From the NCBI GenBank assembly GCA_964533215.1, contig CAZHLJ010000001.1, forward strand, positions 1,240,001 through 1,304,000: a stretch of 64,000 nucleotides of DNA, given 5' to 3'. The first letter of the stretch is position 1, and each line of letters opens with the position of its first letter. The notes beneath the pieces were generated by a model. That model saw nothing but the letters and a program-made list of their open reading frames with translations. It did not search any database and was not told the DNA's origin. Below, piece by piece: positions 1 through 9,078 of the stretch. This DNA is from Bact-08 sp964533215. Lineage in GTDB: Bacteria; Bacteroidota; Bacteroidia; Bacteroidales; UBA932. A program made the translations under genes and the position numbers.

Positions 1-775
1 TAACCATTTCCGGGTTAAACAGGCTTACAAAGTTTGCTGCTGCCATGCCCCACATCTCAATTGCCTTATCAATAACCTGAACTGAGATAGGGTCTTTGCT
101 CTCTAATGCGTCAAAAACCTCATGTGCAGTAATCATTTCAGGCTTTATCTCAGATAGTTTTCCTTTATATTGAGGATTCTGACGGATAAGTTTAATAGCC
201 TGAAGTGCTATTCCGGTTCCTGAAGCGTAAGACTCAAAACATCCACACTGGTCATACTCGCTTGAGTATGGAGGTTGCAGGGCCATCCATCCTGTTGCGC
301 CAACGATGTCGGAGGCACCATGCAATACCATTCCGTCTACTAGTATTCCAGCTCCAATACCAGTGCCTACTGCCATGAAAACAGCATTACTGAGCCCTTT
401 GGCAGCTCCCTGGCTGGCTTCCCCTAGAATGTAACATGTCCGGTCACTCTCAATTACAACCCTTGAGTGAGGAAAACGTCTTCTTACTTCGTCGCGAAGG
501 GGGTAATTTTCCCACCCGGGTATATTCGGAGCCCAGACATTTCCAGTTTTGGAATAAGCTATTCCTGGAATGCAAATTCCGATGCTTTTTTCATCTTCCT
601 CCTTGATTGATCCCTTCTCCATCAATTTTTGGCACAATGTAAAGATAAGTTCTGCCACATCCTTTCCTTCTCGTCCTTCCAGAAGTAAGGTTTCCTGTAT
701 AAGGATAGTGTTTGACTCTAAAAACAGAGCTCCGGATATTTTGGTTCCTCCAAGATCAAGACCGATATATACCAT
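1..775 (-). CDS. ROK-family sugar kinase/glucokinase (partial)
   Basis: The reading frame starts at ATG 775 and stays open to the left edge, so about 258 residues are visible and the C-terminus is outside the window. The N-terminus has the ROK phosphate-binding motif GLDLGGTK. A second glycine-rich segment (VGTGIGAG) and a GCFES motif match the family's zinc and sugar site. The usual upstream CxCG cysteines are only partly kept (QCGCFES). Such proteins phosphorylate glucose, N-acetyl sugars or mannose in the cytoplasm; the substrate cannot be told here. There is no DNA-binding domain before the kinase domain, so an enzyme is more likely than a repressor. It lies 25 bp after pncA and is probably in the same transcript. 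Confidence 0.85.
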   Translation of the reverse strand, partial: MVYIGLDLGGTKISGALFLESNTILIQETLLLEGREGKDVAELIFTLCQKLMEKGSIKEEDEKSIGICIPGIAYSKTGNVWAPNIPGWENYPLRDEVRRRFPHSRVVIESDRTCYILGEASQGAAKGLSNAVFMAVGTGIGAGILVDGMVLHGASDIVGATGWMALQPPYSSEYDQCGCFESYASGTGIALQAIKLIRQNPQYKGKLSEIKPEMITAHEVFDALESKDPISVQVIDKAIEMWGMAAANFVSLFNPEMV

Positions 776-800
776 ATTGCAAAGTTTTAATTGGTTTATT

Positions 801-1424
801 TTAAGTTTCTGCGTGTTTTAACAGGAGACAGGCACCTTTCTTCTTGAGGGTCCGGATCGTGTCGAGATGCCCCTGAAGGTCTACATATGCCAGCCCATCA
901 ACGTTTACATATAAAGTGTACCCAGCATTAAGAAGGTCCAGGGAACTTTCCATGATGCAGAATTCGGTTGCAATACCGCTGATGACTATAATTTTTTCCG
1001 GGTTTGTTCTTTTTAGATATTCGCAGATTGTTTCTCCAGGGCCGTTTTCTGCGTCAAAACAAGAGTATTGCTCTTCTATGCTGGTTTTTCCTTTATAAAA
1101 AATGTTATTCTTATTCGGACGGGATGACTCTGATTTGATTTTCGTTATAAAGTCTTCATGTATCTGCTGCCCCCGAGTGCCACAGACGCAATGAGCAGGC
1201 CATCTGCCTCCGTTATCTATGAAGGAACAGTGATTTGCAGGATGACAGTCACCAACATACAATACTTTCTGGTTTGGGTTGGAGTTGATATATTCAATTG
1301 CCTTTTCAATTGCGGGAATAGCGTTTTTACAGGCTAAGGAGCCGTCAATAAAATCGTAGAGCATGTCTACAATTATATGTGTGACTTTATTTGAGTTCAG
1401 CTCCATCGAAATTGCGAATTTCAT
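801..1424 (-). CDS. pncA: nicotinamidase
   Basis: This isochorismatase-fold enzyme of 207 residues hydrolyses nicotinamide to nicotinate for NAD salvage. The catalytic triad is visible: D20 (IVDMLYDF), K111 (FYKGKTS) and C156 (GIATEFC). The metal site is D59, H61 and H65 (GDCHPANH). The start at 1424 overlaps the 3' end of pncB by 38 bp. A second ATG at residue 7 (1406) would shorten the overlap to 20 bp and is equally possible, since neither has a clear ribosome site. The next enzyme of the route, nicotinate phosphoribosyltransferase, is encoded just upstream, so the two form a compact salvage module. Confidence 0.9.
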   Translation of the reverse strand: MKFAISMELNSNKVTHIIVDMLYDFIDGSLACKNAIPAIEKAIEYINSNPNQKVLYVGDCHPANHCSFIDNGGRWPAHCVCGTRGQQIHEDFITKIKSESSRPNKNNIFYKGKTSIEEQYSCFDAENGPGETICEYLKRTNPEKIIVISGIATEFCIMESSLDLLNAGYTLYVNVDGLAYVDLQGHLDTIRTLKKKGACLLLKHAET

Positions 1425-2874
1425 TTACCAATGAATCAATCAAACTCTCTTTAAGATCGAACAGGTCATCTGAAATATCGACCTTGTAAAAATGTGGGTT
1501 GATAATTCTCTTTTCGGTTTCATTTAGAGAATCAAGGTTGCTAAGGTAGTAATTTCTTTTTTCCCGAACATGCTTTTCTTCGTTAAGTTTTACGCCGTTT
1601 TTCATTACCAGCTCTTGAAGAGGTCTGAAGTCGTATGACATTTTTTCAAAGGTAGTTATCTTGGTGTCATCATGTTCATCCCTTAAAGTTATAGATTCTC
1701 TGTTCTCAATTTTTTTTGATAGTGTGTCACCCCTCAGACAAGTGACATCTGCCTTGAAAAAGCCGTTCTGGATTATACGGTATGTTATCTGAAACCCGGG
1801 ATTGATTATCTTGCTTTTGCTCTCAGTTCTTTTCAATACACCTTCCCCATCTATCTGGACAAGTTTATACACATTGCCAAAGCAAGGGTTGTGCTTGCTA
1901 GTGGCAATAGCATCGCCCACTCCATAGGCATCTATTTTTGCATTCTGATGCTCAAGGTCAGATATAATATACTCATCCAGAGAGTTGGTGGCAAAAATCC
2001 TGCATTTTTTCAATCCAGCATTGTCCAACTCCTCCCTGCATTTTGAAGAGAGATAAGCAAGGTCACCGCTGTCCAGACGAATACCGTATCCTTGACTGTA
2101 ATTATCATCAACACCACAGTTAATGAACGCCTTGATGGAATTCTTCAAGCCACATCTTAGTGTGTCATACGTGTCTATTAGTAGAATCAAAGGTTCACCG
2201 AAATGAGATTTTATATAGGTCTCAAAAGCCTTAAGTTCGCCGGCAACAGAACATCCGAATGTAGAGACAAAACTATGTGCCATTGTTCCTGAAGCTGGAG
2301 TTCCGAAAATATCTGACGTGAGAATATTTGAAGAGCTTTCGCAACCTCCTATGTATGCTGCTTTTGCGCCATATGTTGCAGCCCATGGCCCATGGGCTCT
2401 TCTGGAGCCAAACTCGCTAATCGGCTTGGTCGTAGCACGGGAAACTCTTGAAGCCTTGGTTGCAATGGCCATCTGGTGGTTCATTATGCACAGCAATGGA
2501 GTTTCAAGAACCTGAGCTTCTATGAGAGGACCCTCCACAATAATGACAGGTTGTGTTGGAAACGCAATTTCCCCCTCTCTCATTGCGTAAACATTTCCTG
2601 TAAATTTCATGCCTGAGAGATATTCGCAAAATTTTCTATTCTCCTCTCCGGGCATGAATTTCTCGAAGAATCCAACGTCAGCACTTCCAAGACCGGAAAT
2701 CATATCCAGAGCCTCCTGTATGCCACAGACTACAGCCCAGTTGTTTTTGTCCGGGGCACTTCTGTAAAACAAATTGAAGACAGCAGTCTTGTTGTGTAGT
2801 CCCATATCGAAAAACGTCTTGCCCATTGTATACTGGTACTTGTCTGAGCAGTATGAGATATTCAAATTTTTCAT
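1387..2874 (-). CDS. pncB: nicotinate phosphoribosyltransferase
   Basis: The 495-residue protein converts nicotinate and PRPP to nicotinate mononucleotide. It is of the long type (about 490 residues), like the eukaryotic NAPRT and many Bacteroidota enzymes, rather than the 400-residue E. coli form. Family-typical segments are the N-terminal YSCDKYQYTMGKTFF, the middle EFGSRRAHGP with its conserved arginine and histidine, and GIRLDSGDLAYLS, which contacts the phosphoribosyl group. Its tail overlaps the start of pncA, suggesting translational coupling. The product would feed NadD, encoded at 9079-9612. Confidence 0.93.
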   Translation of the reverse strand: MKNLNISYCSDKYQYTMGKTFFDMGLHNKTAVFNLFYRSAPDKNNWAVVCGIQEALDMISGLGSADVGFFEKFMPGEENRKFCEYLSGMKFTGNVYAMREGEIAFPTQPVIIVEGPLIEAQVLETPLLCIMNHQMAIATKASRVSRATTKPISEFGSRRAHGPWAATYGAKAAYIGGCESSSNILTSDIFGTPASGTMAHSFVSTFGCSVAGELKAFETYIKSHFGEPLILLIDTYDTLRCGLKNSIKAFINCGVDDNYSQGYGIRLDSGDLAYLSSKCREELDNAGLKKCRIFATNSLDEYIISDLEHQNAKIDAYGVGDAIATSKHNPCFGNVYKLVQIDGEGVLKRTESKSKIINPGFQITYRIIQNGFFKADVTCLRGDTLSKKIENRESITLRDEHDDTKITTFEKMSYDFRPLQELVMKNGVKLNEEKHVREKRNYYLSNLDSLNETEKRIINPHFYKVDISDDLFDLKESLIDSLVNEIRNFDGAELK

Positions 2875-2906
2875 AATGAAGGTTTATTATGAAGTAAAGG
2901 TAGCAA

Positions 2907-3620
2907 TTATTCATCCACAAGGTTACTCACAACCAGATCCTGAGTTATATGGAGAATTATTATTGGAATGATGGAGTTAAAGACAATGTATAAAAATCCA
3001 AACAACAATCCGGCAAGAGTTGGCCTTATGGCACTTTTCCCTTGGTAGATATGTCCTATACCAAAAAGTATTGAGGAGATTAAAAGTACAAGCCATATAG
3101 ATAGCTGAGGAAAAAGAAGAGGAATGGCAAAGAAGAGGTAACCTCGGTACTGAATCTCTTCTGAGATGCCTGCAGTAATCGATACTAAGGTCCAGGCTTT
3201 ACGTTCCATTTTATTAACAGGGAGAAATGCAATGATGTCTTCCGGAAGTTGCTTTATAGATTCCTGTCGGCTCTCTTTGCTTAATCTCAGTAAAACGATT
3301 GAGTATATGTTATATCCCAGATAGGCAAGGAATACAAGTATTGAAGAGTATGTCACCCAAATATTCACATGAGTGGGCTCAATGATTATACGGCTGAAAC
3401 CAAGATCTTTGAGGCTGAATCCGCACAGCAGAGTGGTGATGACTATTACAAGGGTAGGGGCCCAGGACATTAACATAGACTCCTTATACCACTCTATCTT
3501 ATTATAGTGTAACCTGACATTATTCTTTGATAAGCGTTTTTTTTGATAGTAACCTGAAATTGGATATACGAAAGAGAAGAGAATGATTGCCAGTACAAAA
3601 AGGATATATTGTACTATCAT
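2907..3620 (-). CDS. CPBP-family intramembrane metalloprotease
   Basis: This 237-residue membrane protein has several hydrophobic segments. It carries the three motifs of the CPBP (Abi, CAAX-protease-like) family: SEEIQYRG (EExxxR) near residue 145, FGIGHIYQ (FxxxH) and ILHITQDL (HxxxD) near the C-terminus. Members cleave or process membrane-associated proteins; the substrate here is unknown. It sits 32 bp before pncB and starts 2 bp after the stop of the outer-membrane protein gene, so all are probably in one operon. Confidence 0.8.
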   Translation of the reverse strand: MIVQYILFVLAIILFSFVYPISGYYQKKRLSKNNVRLHYNKIEWYKESMLMSWAPTLVIVITTLLCGFSLKDLGFSRIIIEPTHVNIWVTYSSILVFLAYLGYNIYSIVLLRLSKESRQESIKQLPEDIIAFLPVNKMERKAWTLVSITAGISEEIQYRGYLFFAIPLLFPQLSIWLVLLISSILFGIGHIYQGKSAIRPTLAGLLFGFLYIVFNSIIPIIILHITQDLVVSNLVDE

Positions 3621-3622
3621 AA

Positions 3623-4219
3623 TTATAGTCTGTAGCCTATCCCTATATTAACTCCACTATTGATAAGTCTGTAATTCTTCCATGGGAGCAGACCATGAAG
3701 CCTTATATTTGGACCAAAGGTCACAACGAGACCGTTATCGAATGAGAACTCAGCCCCAAATATCCCCGATAGCCCTATTCCGTTAAGATCCCTGTCACCA
3801 CTGTTTATACTGAAAACAGGACCACCACCGACGTAAAGGAATTTAAGAAAGTGGTATCTAACCATAACAGGCAAACTGAAAATGTTAATGTTCACATTTT
3901 CAGAAGCAGGATAAGTTCCTGTAGGAGCAGGAGTCATTCTGAACCTGTTCCCTACATAAGACAATCCGGTGACAATATCCAGATTTCTCTCCAACTCCAC
4001 TGACCCCATAGCTCCAAAACCGTAAAAGCCCCTGCCAGAGTAACTAGGACTGCCGACAATTCCCCTTGTGTTGTATAGATCTGTTCCTCCAAAAGAGTAG
4101 ACAAAGCTTACCGTTGCCTTGGCTGAAGTAAGTTTGGTCAATATCGGACTACCTGACTGAGCAGATAAGAGGTTTAAACTCAGTAGAAATATCAGATTAA
4201 GAGAGAGTATTCTTTTCAT
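3623..4219 (-). CDS. outer-membrane beta-barrel protein
   Basis: This 198-residue protein has a clear signal peptide ending near LLSAQS. After it come short amphipathic strands rich in aromatic and glycine residues, such as GRGFYGFGAMGSVEL, and a terminal IGIGYRL that fits the last strand of a barrel. It resembles the small OmpA/porin-like barrels common in Bacteroidota and would sit in the outer membrane. No enzymatic motif is visible. It lies between a periplasmic hydrolase gene and the CPBP protease gene, which suggests an envelope role. The exact function is unknown. Confidence 0.65.
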   Translation of the reverse strand: MKRILSLNLIFLLSLNLLSAQSGSPILTKLTSAKATVSFVYSFGGTDLYNTRGIVGSPSYSGRGFYGFGAMGSVELERNLDIVTGLSYVGNRFRMTPAPTGTYPASENVNINIFSLPVMVRYHFLKFLYVGGGPVFSINSGDRDLNGIGLSGIFGAEFSFDNGLVVTFGPNIRLHGLLPWKNYRLINSGVNIGIGYRL

Positions 4220-4262
4220 GTGAGAAATATTTGTAGCATCAAATATAGAATTTTTTAGAAGA

Positions 4263-5390
4263 TTAAAAGAAGTATCCTGCTTTTCTCATCTCTGCCGGGG
4301 TTTTAAAAGGCTTATCTGGTTTGAGATATCGCTCAAGAAATATGTAAATTGAAAATCTTATATCTGAAGCCACTTTTGTGTCTATCCGGTCAAAACCGTG
4401 TCCTCCGGGAGAGGCGTTGAACACCTTGTATTCAAATTTCTTGTCATGAGCCTTGAGAGAGTCTATCATAAGCAGAACCTCCTCCACGTAAACATCATTG
4501 TCTATTGTATTTGTGTGAATCAGCAGAGGTTTGGACAGATCTTTTGCATAAGTGGATGGAGAACGTCTTTTGTACTCAGCGGGATTCTCCTTAATTGTCT
4601 GTCCTATGTGATAGGCTGGTGTAAAGTAATCGGAATATTCTTGCCCATGTGATGTAAGCCGGTTCTCCAGATCGCTTACCGGAACTCCGGCAAAGGCGCA
4701 TTTGTACTTTTCCGGATAACGTAGGATATTCATAAGCGAGATCATCCCTCCATGGCTCCATCCTATTATACCGATCCGGCTGCTGTCCACAAATGAGTAA
4801 TTTTCCGCCATATAATCCCTGCTTGCAAGCACATCTTCATTCTCCAGTCCTCCATAATCTATGTTTTCATAAAAGGCCTTGCCATAACCTGTGCTTCCTC
4901 TGTATTCTGCTGAAACTACAACATATCCCTGGGAAATCAGTTCTCTCACAATATGCGCGTAATATGTTGTGAAATCTGCATGTATTCCGCTATGTGGCAA
5001 TACAATCAGAGGATACTTCCTGTTAGGGTCAACCGATTTGGGGATGAATACATAGGCATAAAACTGCAATGGATTTGAGGCAAATTTGTCATCCTTGCTT
5101 TTAGGCTTCCACCTGGGAGGGCCGGCAAGCCTCACCTTGTCTACATATGCAAGGTCGCCTAGCTTCTGATACCACAATATATCATCAATCTGCTTGGATA
5201 GAATATCAAAATTGTGTGAGTAGTCCTCAATCTGATTTTTGAGAGAGACAATCTCCTTTTGCATCAAAGTGTCCATCTCCGCTTTTGTGGTCTTGCCCGA
5301 TTGAGCAGAGACCTTATAGCTAAACATGAAAATTATTGAAATGGCTACAGCAGAGTTCAGTATAGTTTTGGATAAGTTTGAAGTTTTCAT
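4263..5390 (-). CDS. secreted S9-type (prolyl oligopeptidase-like) hydrolase
   Basis: The 375-residue protein has a signal peptide (cleavage near KVSAQSG), then a linker and an alpha/beta-hydrolase domain of the S9 peptidase type. The nucleophile lies in GWSHGG (near residue 214), the acid in NTIDNDVY and the histidine in GGHGFDR. The oxyanion region YRGSTGYG is typical of acyl-aminoacyl and dipeptidyl peptidases. It lacks the N-terminal propeller of full-length S9 enzymes, so it may be an esterase or a short peptidase acting in the periplasm. It is the first gene of the leftward cluster that runs towards pncB and pncA. Confidence 0.75.
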   Translation of the reverse strand: MKTSNLSKTILNSAVAISIIFMFSYKVSAQSGKTTKAEMDTLMQKEIVSLKNQIEDYSHNFDILSKQIDDILWYQKLGDLAYVDKVRLAGPPRWKPKSKDDKFASNPLQFYAYVFIPKSVDPNRKYPLIVLPHSGIHADFTTYYAHIVRELISQGYVVVSAEYRGSTGYGKAFYENIDYGGLENEDVLASRDYMAENYSFVDSSRIGIIGWSHGGMISLMNILRYPEKYKCAFAGVPVSDLENRLTSHGQEYSDYFTPAYHIGQTIKENPAEYKRRSPSTYAKDLSKPLLIHTNTIDNDVYVEEVLLMIDSLKAHDKKFEYKVFNASPGGHGFDRIDTKVASDIRFSIYIFLERYLKPDKPFKTPAEMRKAGYFF

Positions 5391-5406
5391 AAAATTTAAC
5401 CTTTGT

Positions 5407-5414
5407 CAAATTTA
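5407..5414 (-). promoter_or_regulatory. candidate -7 box for the S9 hydrolase gene
   Basis: The minus strand reads TAAATTTG, a full match to the Bacteroidota -7 consensus TAnnTTTG, 16 bp before the ATG at 5390. No TTTG is found 19-21 bp further up, so the -33 half is weak. Confidence 0.45.
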
Positions 5415-5432
5415 CATCAAAAATTCATAAAT

Positions 5433-5467
5433 AAAAAAGCCACTGTAAACTAATTGCTTACAGTGGC
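5433..5467 (-). terminator. rho-independent terminator of dnaK
   Basis: A perfect 10-bp stem (GCCACTGTAA with TTACAGTGGC) has a 9-nt loop. On the minus strand it is followed by six T. It lies 33 bp after the dnaK stop codon. Confidence 0.85.
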
Positions 5468-5500
5468 TTGCATATAGAATCCAACCCTTATTTATGGGAT

Positions 5501-7432
5501 TTACTTAACTTCTTCAAAATCCACATCGGTCACCTCTTTGTCCGAACCGTTGTTGTTTGAACCGCCATTGTCTGAGCTTCCTGCTCCTGGGTTTGGCCCG
5601 GCTCCAGGACCTTCAGAAGGGCCTCCCTGGGCAGCTTTTGCCATATCTTCCGAAGCGGCGTGCCATGCAGCGTTCATCGCTTCCATAGCCTTGTCGATAG
5701 CAGCAAGGTCGGCCGATTTGTGAGCCTCTTTAAGGGTAGCCAGTGCACTTTCAATAGCACCCCTCTTGTCGGCAGGAATCTTGTCTCCGTATTCCTTTAG
5801 GTTCTTTTCGCTCTGGAAAATCATTCCGTCAGCAGCGTTAATTTTGTCCACGCGCTCTTTTTCAGCTTTATCTGCAGCCTCATTGGCCTTTGCCTCATCC
5901 TTCATTCTCTTGATCTCGGCCTCGCTAAGTCCGCTGGAAGCTTCGATTCTGATCTTCTGCTCCTTGCCGGTGCCTTTATCTTTTGCAGATACGTTAAGGA
6001 TACCGTTTGCATCGATATCGAATGTCACCTCAATCTGAGGAACTCCTCTTGGCGCAGGAGCAATTCCATCCAGATGGAAACGTCCGATAGTCTTGTTGTC
6101 CTTAGCCATTGGCCTTTCACCTTGAAGAACATGTATCTCCACAGAAGGCTGATTGTCACTTGCAGTACTGAATACTTCAGATTTGCGGGTAGGGATAGTA
6201 GTATTTGACTCAATAAGTTTTGTCATAACAGAGCCATAGGTCTCAATACCGAGTGATAGAGGAGTAACGTCCAGTAGAAGCACGTCTTTAACGTCGCCGG
6301 CAAGTACACCACCTTGAATGGCAGCACCTACGGCAACAACTTCGTCAGGATTTACACCTTTGCTTGGAGCCTTACCAAAGAACTTTTCAACTATCTGCTG
6401 TATTGCAGGAATACGTGTTGAACCACCAACCAGAAGTACCTCGTCTATATCGCTGGCCTTGTAGTTAGCATCACTTAGAGCTTTGCGGCAAGGTTCAACT
6501 GTTTTCTGGATAAGAGAGTCGCAGATCTGCTCAAATTTTGCGCGGGTAAGAGTTTTGACCAAGTGCTTTGGAACTCCGTCCACAGGCATTATGTAAGGAA
6601 GATTTATCTCTGTAGATGTCTGGCTGGAAAGCTCAATCTTTGCCTTCTCTGCTGCCTCTTTAAGTCTCTGAAGGGCCATAGGGTCTTTCCTAAGGTCAAG
6701 ACCGCTGTTTTCGCTCTTGAACTCATCTGCCAGCCAATCTATAATCATTTGGTCAAAATCGTCACCACCAAGGTGAGTGTCGCCATTTGTAGATTTAACT
6801 TCAAAAACGCCTTCACCAAGTTCAAGTATAGAGATATCAAATGTACCACCACCAAGGTCGAACACAGCTACTTTCATGTCTCTGTGCATCTTGTCAAGGC
6901 CATAAGCCAAAGCAGCTGCTGTAGGCTCATTTATGATTCTTTTAACCTTAAGTCCGGCAATTTCCCCAGCCTCTTTGGTTGCCTGTCTTTGTGAATCGCT
7001 GAAATATGCAGGAACGGTAATCACAGCCTCGGTAACCTCCTGTCCAAGGTAATCTTCTGCAGTCTTTTTCATCTTCTGAAGGATCATTGCAGAGATCTCC
7101 TGTGGTGTATATAGACGTCCATCGATGTTTACTCTTGAGGTATTGTTATCGCCCTTGTCTACCTTATAAGGAACGCGGTGTACCTCAGGCTGTACACGAT
7201 CGTAACTTTCGCCCATAAACCTTTTGATGGAGAAGATTGTTCTTGTAGGATTTGTGATAGCCTGTCTTTTTGCAGGATCACCGATTTTCCTTTCGCCATT
7301 GTCTGCAAAGGCAACAACAGAAGGAGTGGTTCTTTTTCCTTCACTGTTGATTATGACGGTTGGTTCGTTACCCTCCATTACTGCTACGCAGGAGTTTGTT
7401 GTACCAAGGTCAATTCCGATAATTTTTCCCAT
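5501..7432 (-). CDS. dnaK: molecular chaperone DnaK (Hsp70)
   Basis: The 643-residue protein is full length for Hsp70. The ATPase domain begins with IIGIDLGTTNSCVAVMEG and has the second phosphate motif VFDLGGGTFD; the substrate domain and helical lid follow. The C-terminal tail is glycine- and asparagine-rich and ends in TDVDFEEVK, the acidic end typical of bacterial DnaK. It works with GrpE and DnaJ, which are encoded 22 kb away (29.0-30.7 kb), a separation common in Bacteroidota. The gene is transcribed alone: its own terminator follows it and panB is divergent upstream. No CIRCE element was seen in the 140-bp divergent region. Confidence 0.98.
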   Translation of the reverse strand: MGKIIGIDLGTTNSCVAVMEGNEPTVIINSEGKRTTPSVVAFADNGERKIGDPAKRQAITNPTRTIFSIKRFMGESYDRVQPEVHRVPYKVDKGDNNTSRVNIDGRLYTPQEISAMILQKMKKTAEDYLGQEVTEAVITVPAYFSDSQRQATKEAGEIAGLKVKRIINEPTAAALAYGLDKMHRDMKVAVFDLGGGTFDISILELGEGVFEVKSTNGDTHLGGDDFDQMIIDWLADEFKSENSGLDLRKDPMALQRLKEAAEKAKIELSSQTSTEINLPYIMPVDGVPKHLVKTLTRAKFEQICDSLIQKTVEPCRKALSDANYKASDIDEVLLVGGSTRIPAIQQIVEKFFGKAPSKGVNPDEVVAVGAAIQGGVLAGDVKDVLLLDVTPLSLGIETYGSVMTKLIESNTTIPTRKSEVFSTASDNQPSVEIHVLQGERPMAKDNKTIGRFHLDGIAPAPRGVPQIEVTFDIDANGILNVSAKDKGTGKEQKIRIEASSGLSEAEIKRMKDEAKANEAADKAEKERVDKINAADGMIFQSEKNLKEYGDKIPADKRGAIESALATLKEAHKSADLAAIDKAMEAMNAAWHAASEDMAKAAQGGPSEGPGAGPNPGAGSSDNGGSNNNGSDKEVTDVDFEEVK

Positions 7433-7506
7433 AATATCTTTAAAATTTTATTTGTTTTCTTATTCTTTACCTTTGACATATCTAACATTGTGCCAAAGGA
7501 TGAAAA

Positions 7507-7521
7507 CTGACAAGGTGTCAG
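7507..7521. promoter_or_regulatory. small inverted repeat in the dnaK-panB divergent region
   Basis: CTGAC and GTCAG form a 5-bp inverted repeat with a 5-bp spacer, about 75 bp before the dnaK start. It could be a regulator site, but such short repeats occur by chance. Confidence 0.2.
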
Positions 7522-7544
7522 ACACTCCATTTTAAATATTTCAT

Positions 7545-7552
7545 TAGCTTTG
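7545..7552 (+). promoter_or_regulatory. -7 box of the panB promoter
   Basis: TAGCTTTG matches TAnnTTTG exactly. It overlaps an in-frame GTG at 7552, so that GTG would lie upstream of the expected transcript start. This supports the ATG at 7576 as the panB start. Confidence 0.5.
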
Positions 7553-7575
7553 TGGCTGATTTTAATAAATTCAAA

Positions 7576-8391
7576 ATGTCTGTTGAAGGTAAAAAACGCA
7601 TAATTACAACATATAGTTTGTTGGATATGAAGCAGAGAGGAGAAAAAATCTCTATGTTGACTGCATATGACTATACATCGGCCAAAATTATTGATGAAGC
7701 CGGAATAGATATCATTCTTGTCGGTGATTCTGCTGCAAATGTTATGGCTGGTCACGAAACAACTCTTCCAATCACACTGGATCAGATGATCTATCACGCT
7801 CAAAGTGTGGTGAGGGCTGTTAAGAATCCCATGGTTGTTGTAGATATGCCATTCGGAACCTATCAGGGTAATTCCAAACTGGCCGTATCTAGTGCCATAC
7901 GTATAATGAAGGAGGCAGAGGCTGATGCCCTCAAGCTGGAAGGCGGGTCGGAAATTGTAGAATCGATAAGCCGTATTCTTTCTGCAGGGATTCCTGTTAT
8001 GGGACATCTGGGATTGACACCCCAGTCTATTCACAAGTTTGGTACATATTCAGTTAGAGCTAAGGAAGAGGCTGAGGCCAAGAAACTTATGGAAGATGCC
8101 ATTGCTTTGGAAGATGCTGGCTGCTTTGCTGTTGTACTGGAGAAGATACCAGCTACATTAGGGGCAAAGGTTGCCTCGACATTGAAGATTCCTGTTATTG
8201 GGATCGGAGCCGGAAATGGAGTGGACGGACAGGTTCTTGTCATGCATGATATGTTGGGCCTTACACAGGAATTCTCTCCGAGGTTCCTTCGCCGTTACCA
8301 CAATCTACATGATGAGATGCTGAAGGCTGTACAAAATTATATAAGCGACGTTAAAAGCAGGGAATTTCCAAATGACCAGGAACAATACTGA
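7576..8391 (+). CDS. panB: 3-methyl-2-oxobutanoate hydroxymethyltransferase
   Basis: The enzyme makes ketopantoate from 2-oxoisovalerate and methylene-tetrahydrofolate, the first step of pantothenate synthesis. With the ATG start it has 271 residues, normal for PanB; an upstream GTG would add eight. Signature segments are MLTAYDY, VGDSAANVMAGH (metal-binding aspartate), DMPFGTYQ, KLEGG and GHLGLTPQS. The frame overlaps the following pseudouridine synthase gene by 20 bp, so the pair is co-transcribed. No other pantothenate gene is in the window. Confidence 0.95.
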   Translation: MSVEGKKRIITTYSLLDMKQRGEKISMLTAYDYTSAKIIDEAGIDIILVGDSAANVMAGHETTLPITLDQMIYHAQSVVRAVKNPMVVVDMPFGTYQGNSKLAVSSAIRIMKEAEADALKLEGGSEIVESISRILSAGIPVMGHLGLTPQSIHKFGTYSVRAKEEAEAKKLMEDAIALEDAGCFAVVLEKIPATLGAKVASTLKIPVIGIGAGNGVDGQVLVMHDMLGLTQEFSPRFLRRYHNLHDEMLKAVQNYISDVKSREFPNDQEQY

Positions 8392-9067
8392 TCCTCAGAT
8401 CTTATATGAAGATAATCATCTGATTATTGTCAACAAGAGATCCGGAGAGATCGTTCAGGGAGACAAAACGGGTGATATGCCTTTGAGTGAAATAATCGCC
8501 GGCTATATTGCTGCCAGAGACAATAAGCCTGGTGCGGCTTTTATTGGTGTACCTCATAGGTTGGACAGGCCTGTGACAGGAATAGCGGTTTTTGCAAAAA
8601 CATCCAAGGCCCTTGAAAGATTGAACGAGATGTTCCGAGAGGGGAGAGTGGTTAAAAAATATTGGGCCATAGTTGCAAACAAACCAGATCCTCCTGAAGG
8701 AGAATTGAAGCATTACCTTGTCAGGAACGAGAAACAGAATAAGTCTTACGCAAACTTGCTTCCCAAGAAGGATGCAAAGGAGGCTCGTCTTAGATACAGA
8801 CTTCTTTCCAGCGGAGATAGATATTGTCTTCTTGAGGTTGAGCTTCTAACAGGAAGGCATCACCAGATTAGATGCCAATTGGCAGAAATTGGATGTCCTA
8901 TAAAAGGTGACCTTAAATATGGGGCACCTCGTTCAAATCCGGATGGCAGCATATCTCTTCATGCCCGTAGCATAAAATTCATACACCCTGTAAAAAAGGT
9001 GGAAATGTTTATTGAGGCTCCTGTCCCACAGGATAATCTCTGGAAAGCTCTGACGGAAAAAATATAA
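8372..9067 (+). CDS. RluA-family RNA pseudouridine synthase
   Basis: The 231-residue protein has the RluA catalytic motif PHRLDRPVTG with D65 as nucleophile. The later family segments LLTGRHHQIRCQLA and GAPRS are also present. There is no N-terminal S4 domain, so it is closer to the short RluA/RluE-like group than to RluC or RluD; the target uridine in rRNA or tRNA is not predictable. The gene starts 20 bp inside panB. It converges on nadD with only 11 bp between the stop codons and no terminator seen there. Confidence 0.88.
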   Translation: MTRNNTDPQILYEDNHLIIVNKRSGEIVQGDKTGDMPLSEIIAGYIAARDNKPGAAFIGVPHRLDRPVTGIAVFAKTSKALERLNEMFREGRVVKKYWAIVANKPDPPEGELKHYLVRNEKQNKSYANLLPKKDAKEARLRYRLLSSGDRYCLLEVELLTGRHHQIRCQLAEIGCPIKGDLKYGAPRSNPDGSISLHARSIKFIHPVKKVEMFIEAPVPQDNLWKALTEKI

Positions 9068-9078
9068 GGATAACTGTA

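Noticed and set aside
7433..7520. Possible sigma-54 promoter (TTGGCAC) upstream of dnaK
   Set aside because: The -12 half lacks the required GC at the right distance.
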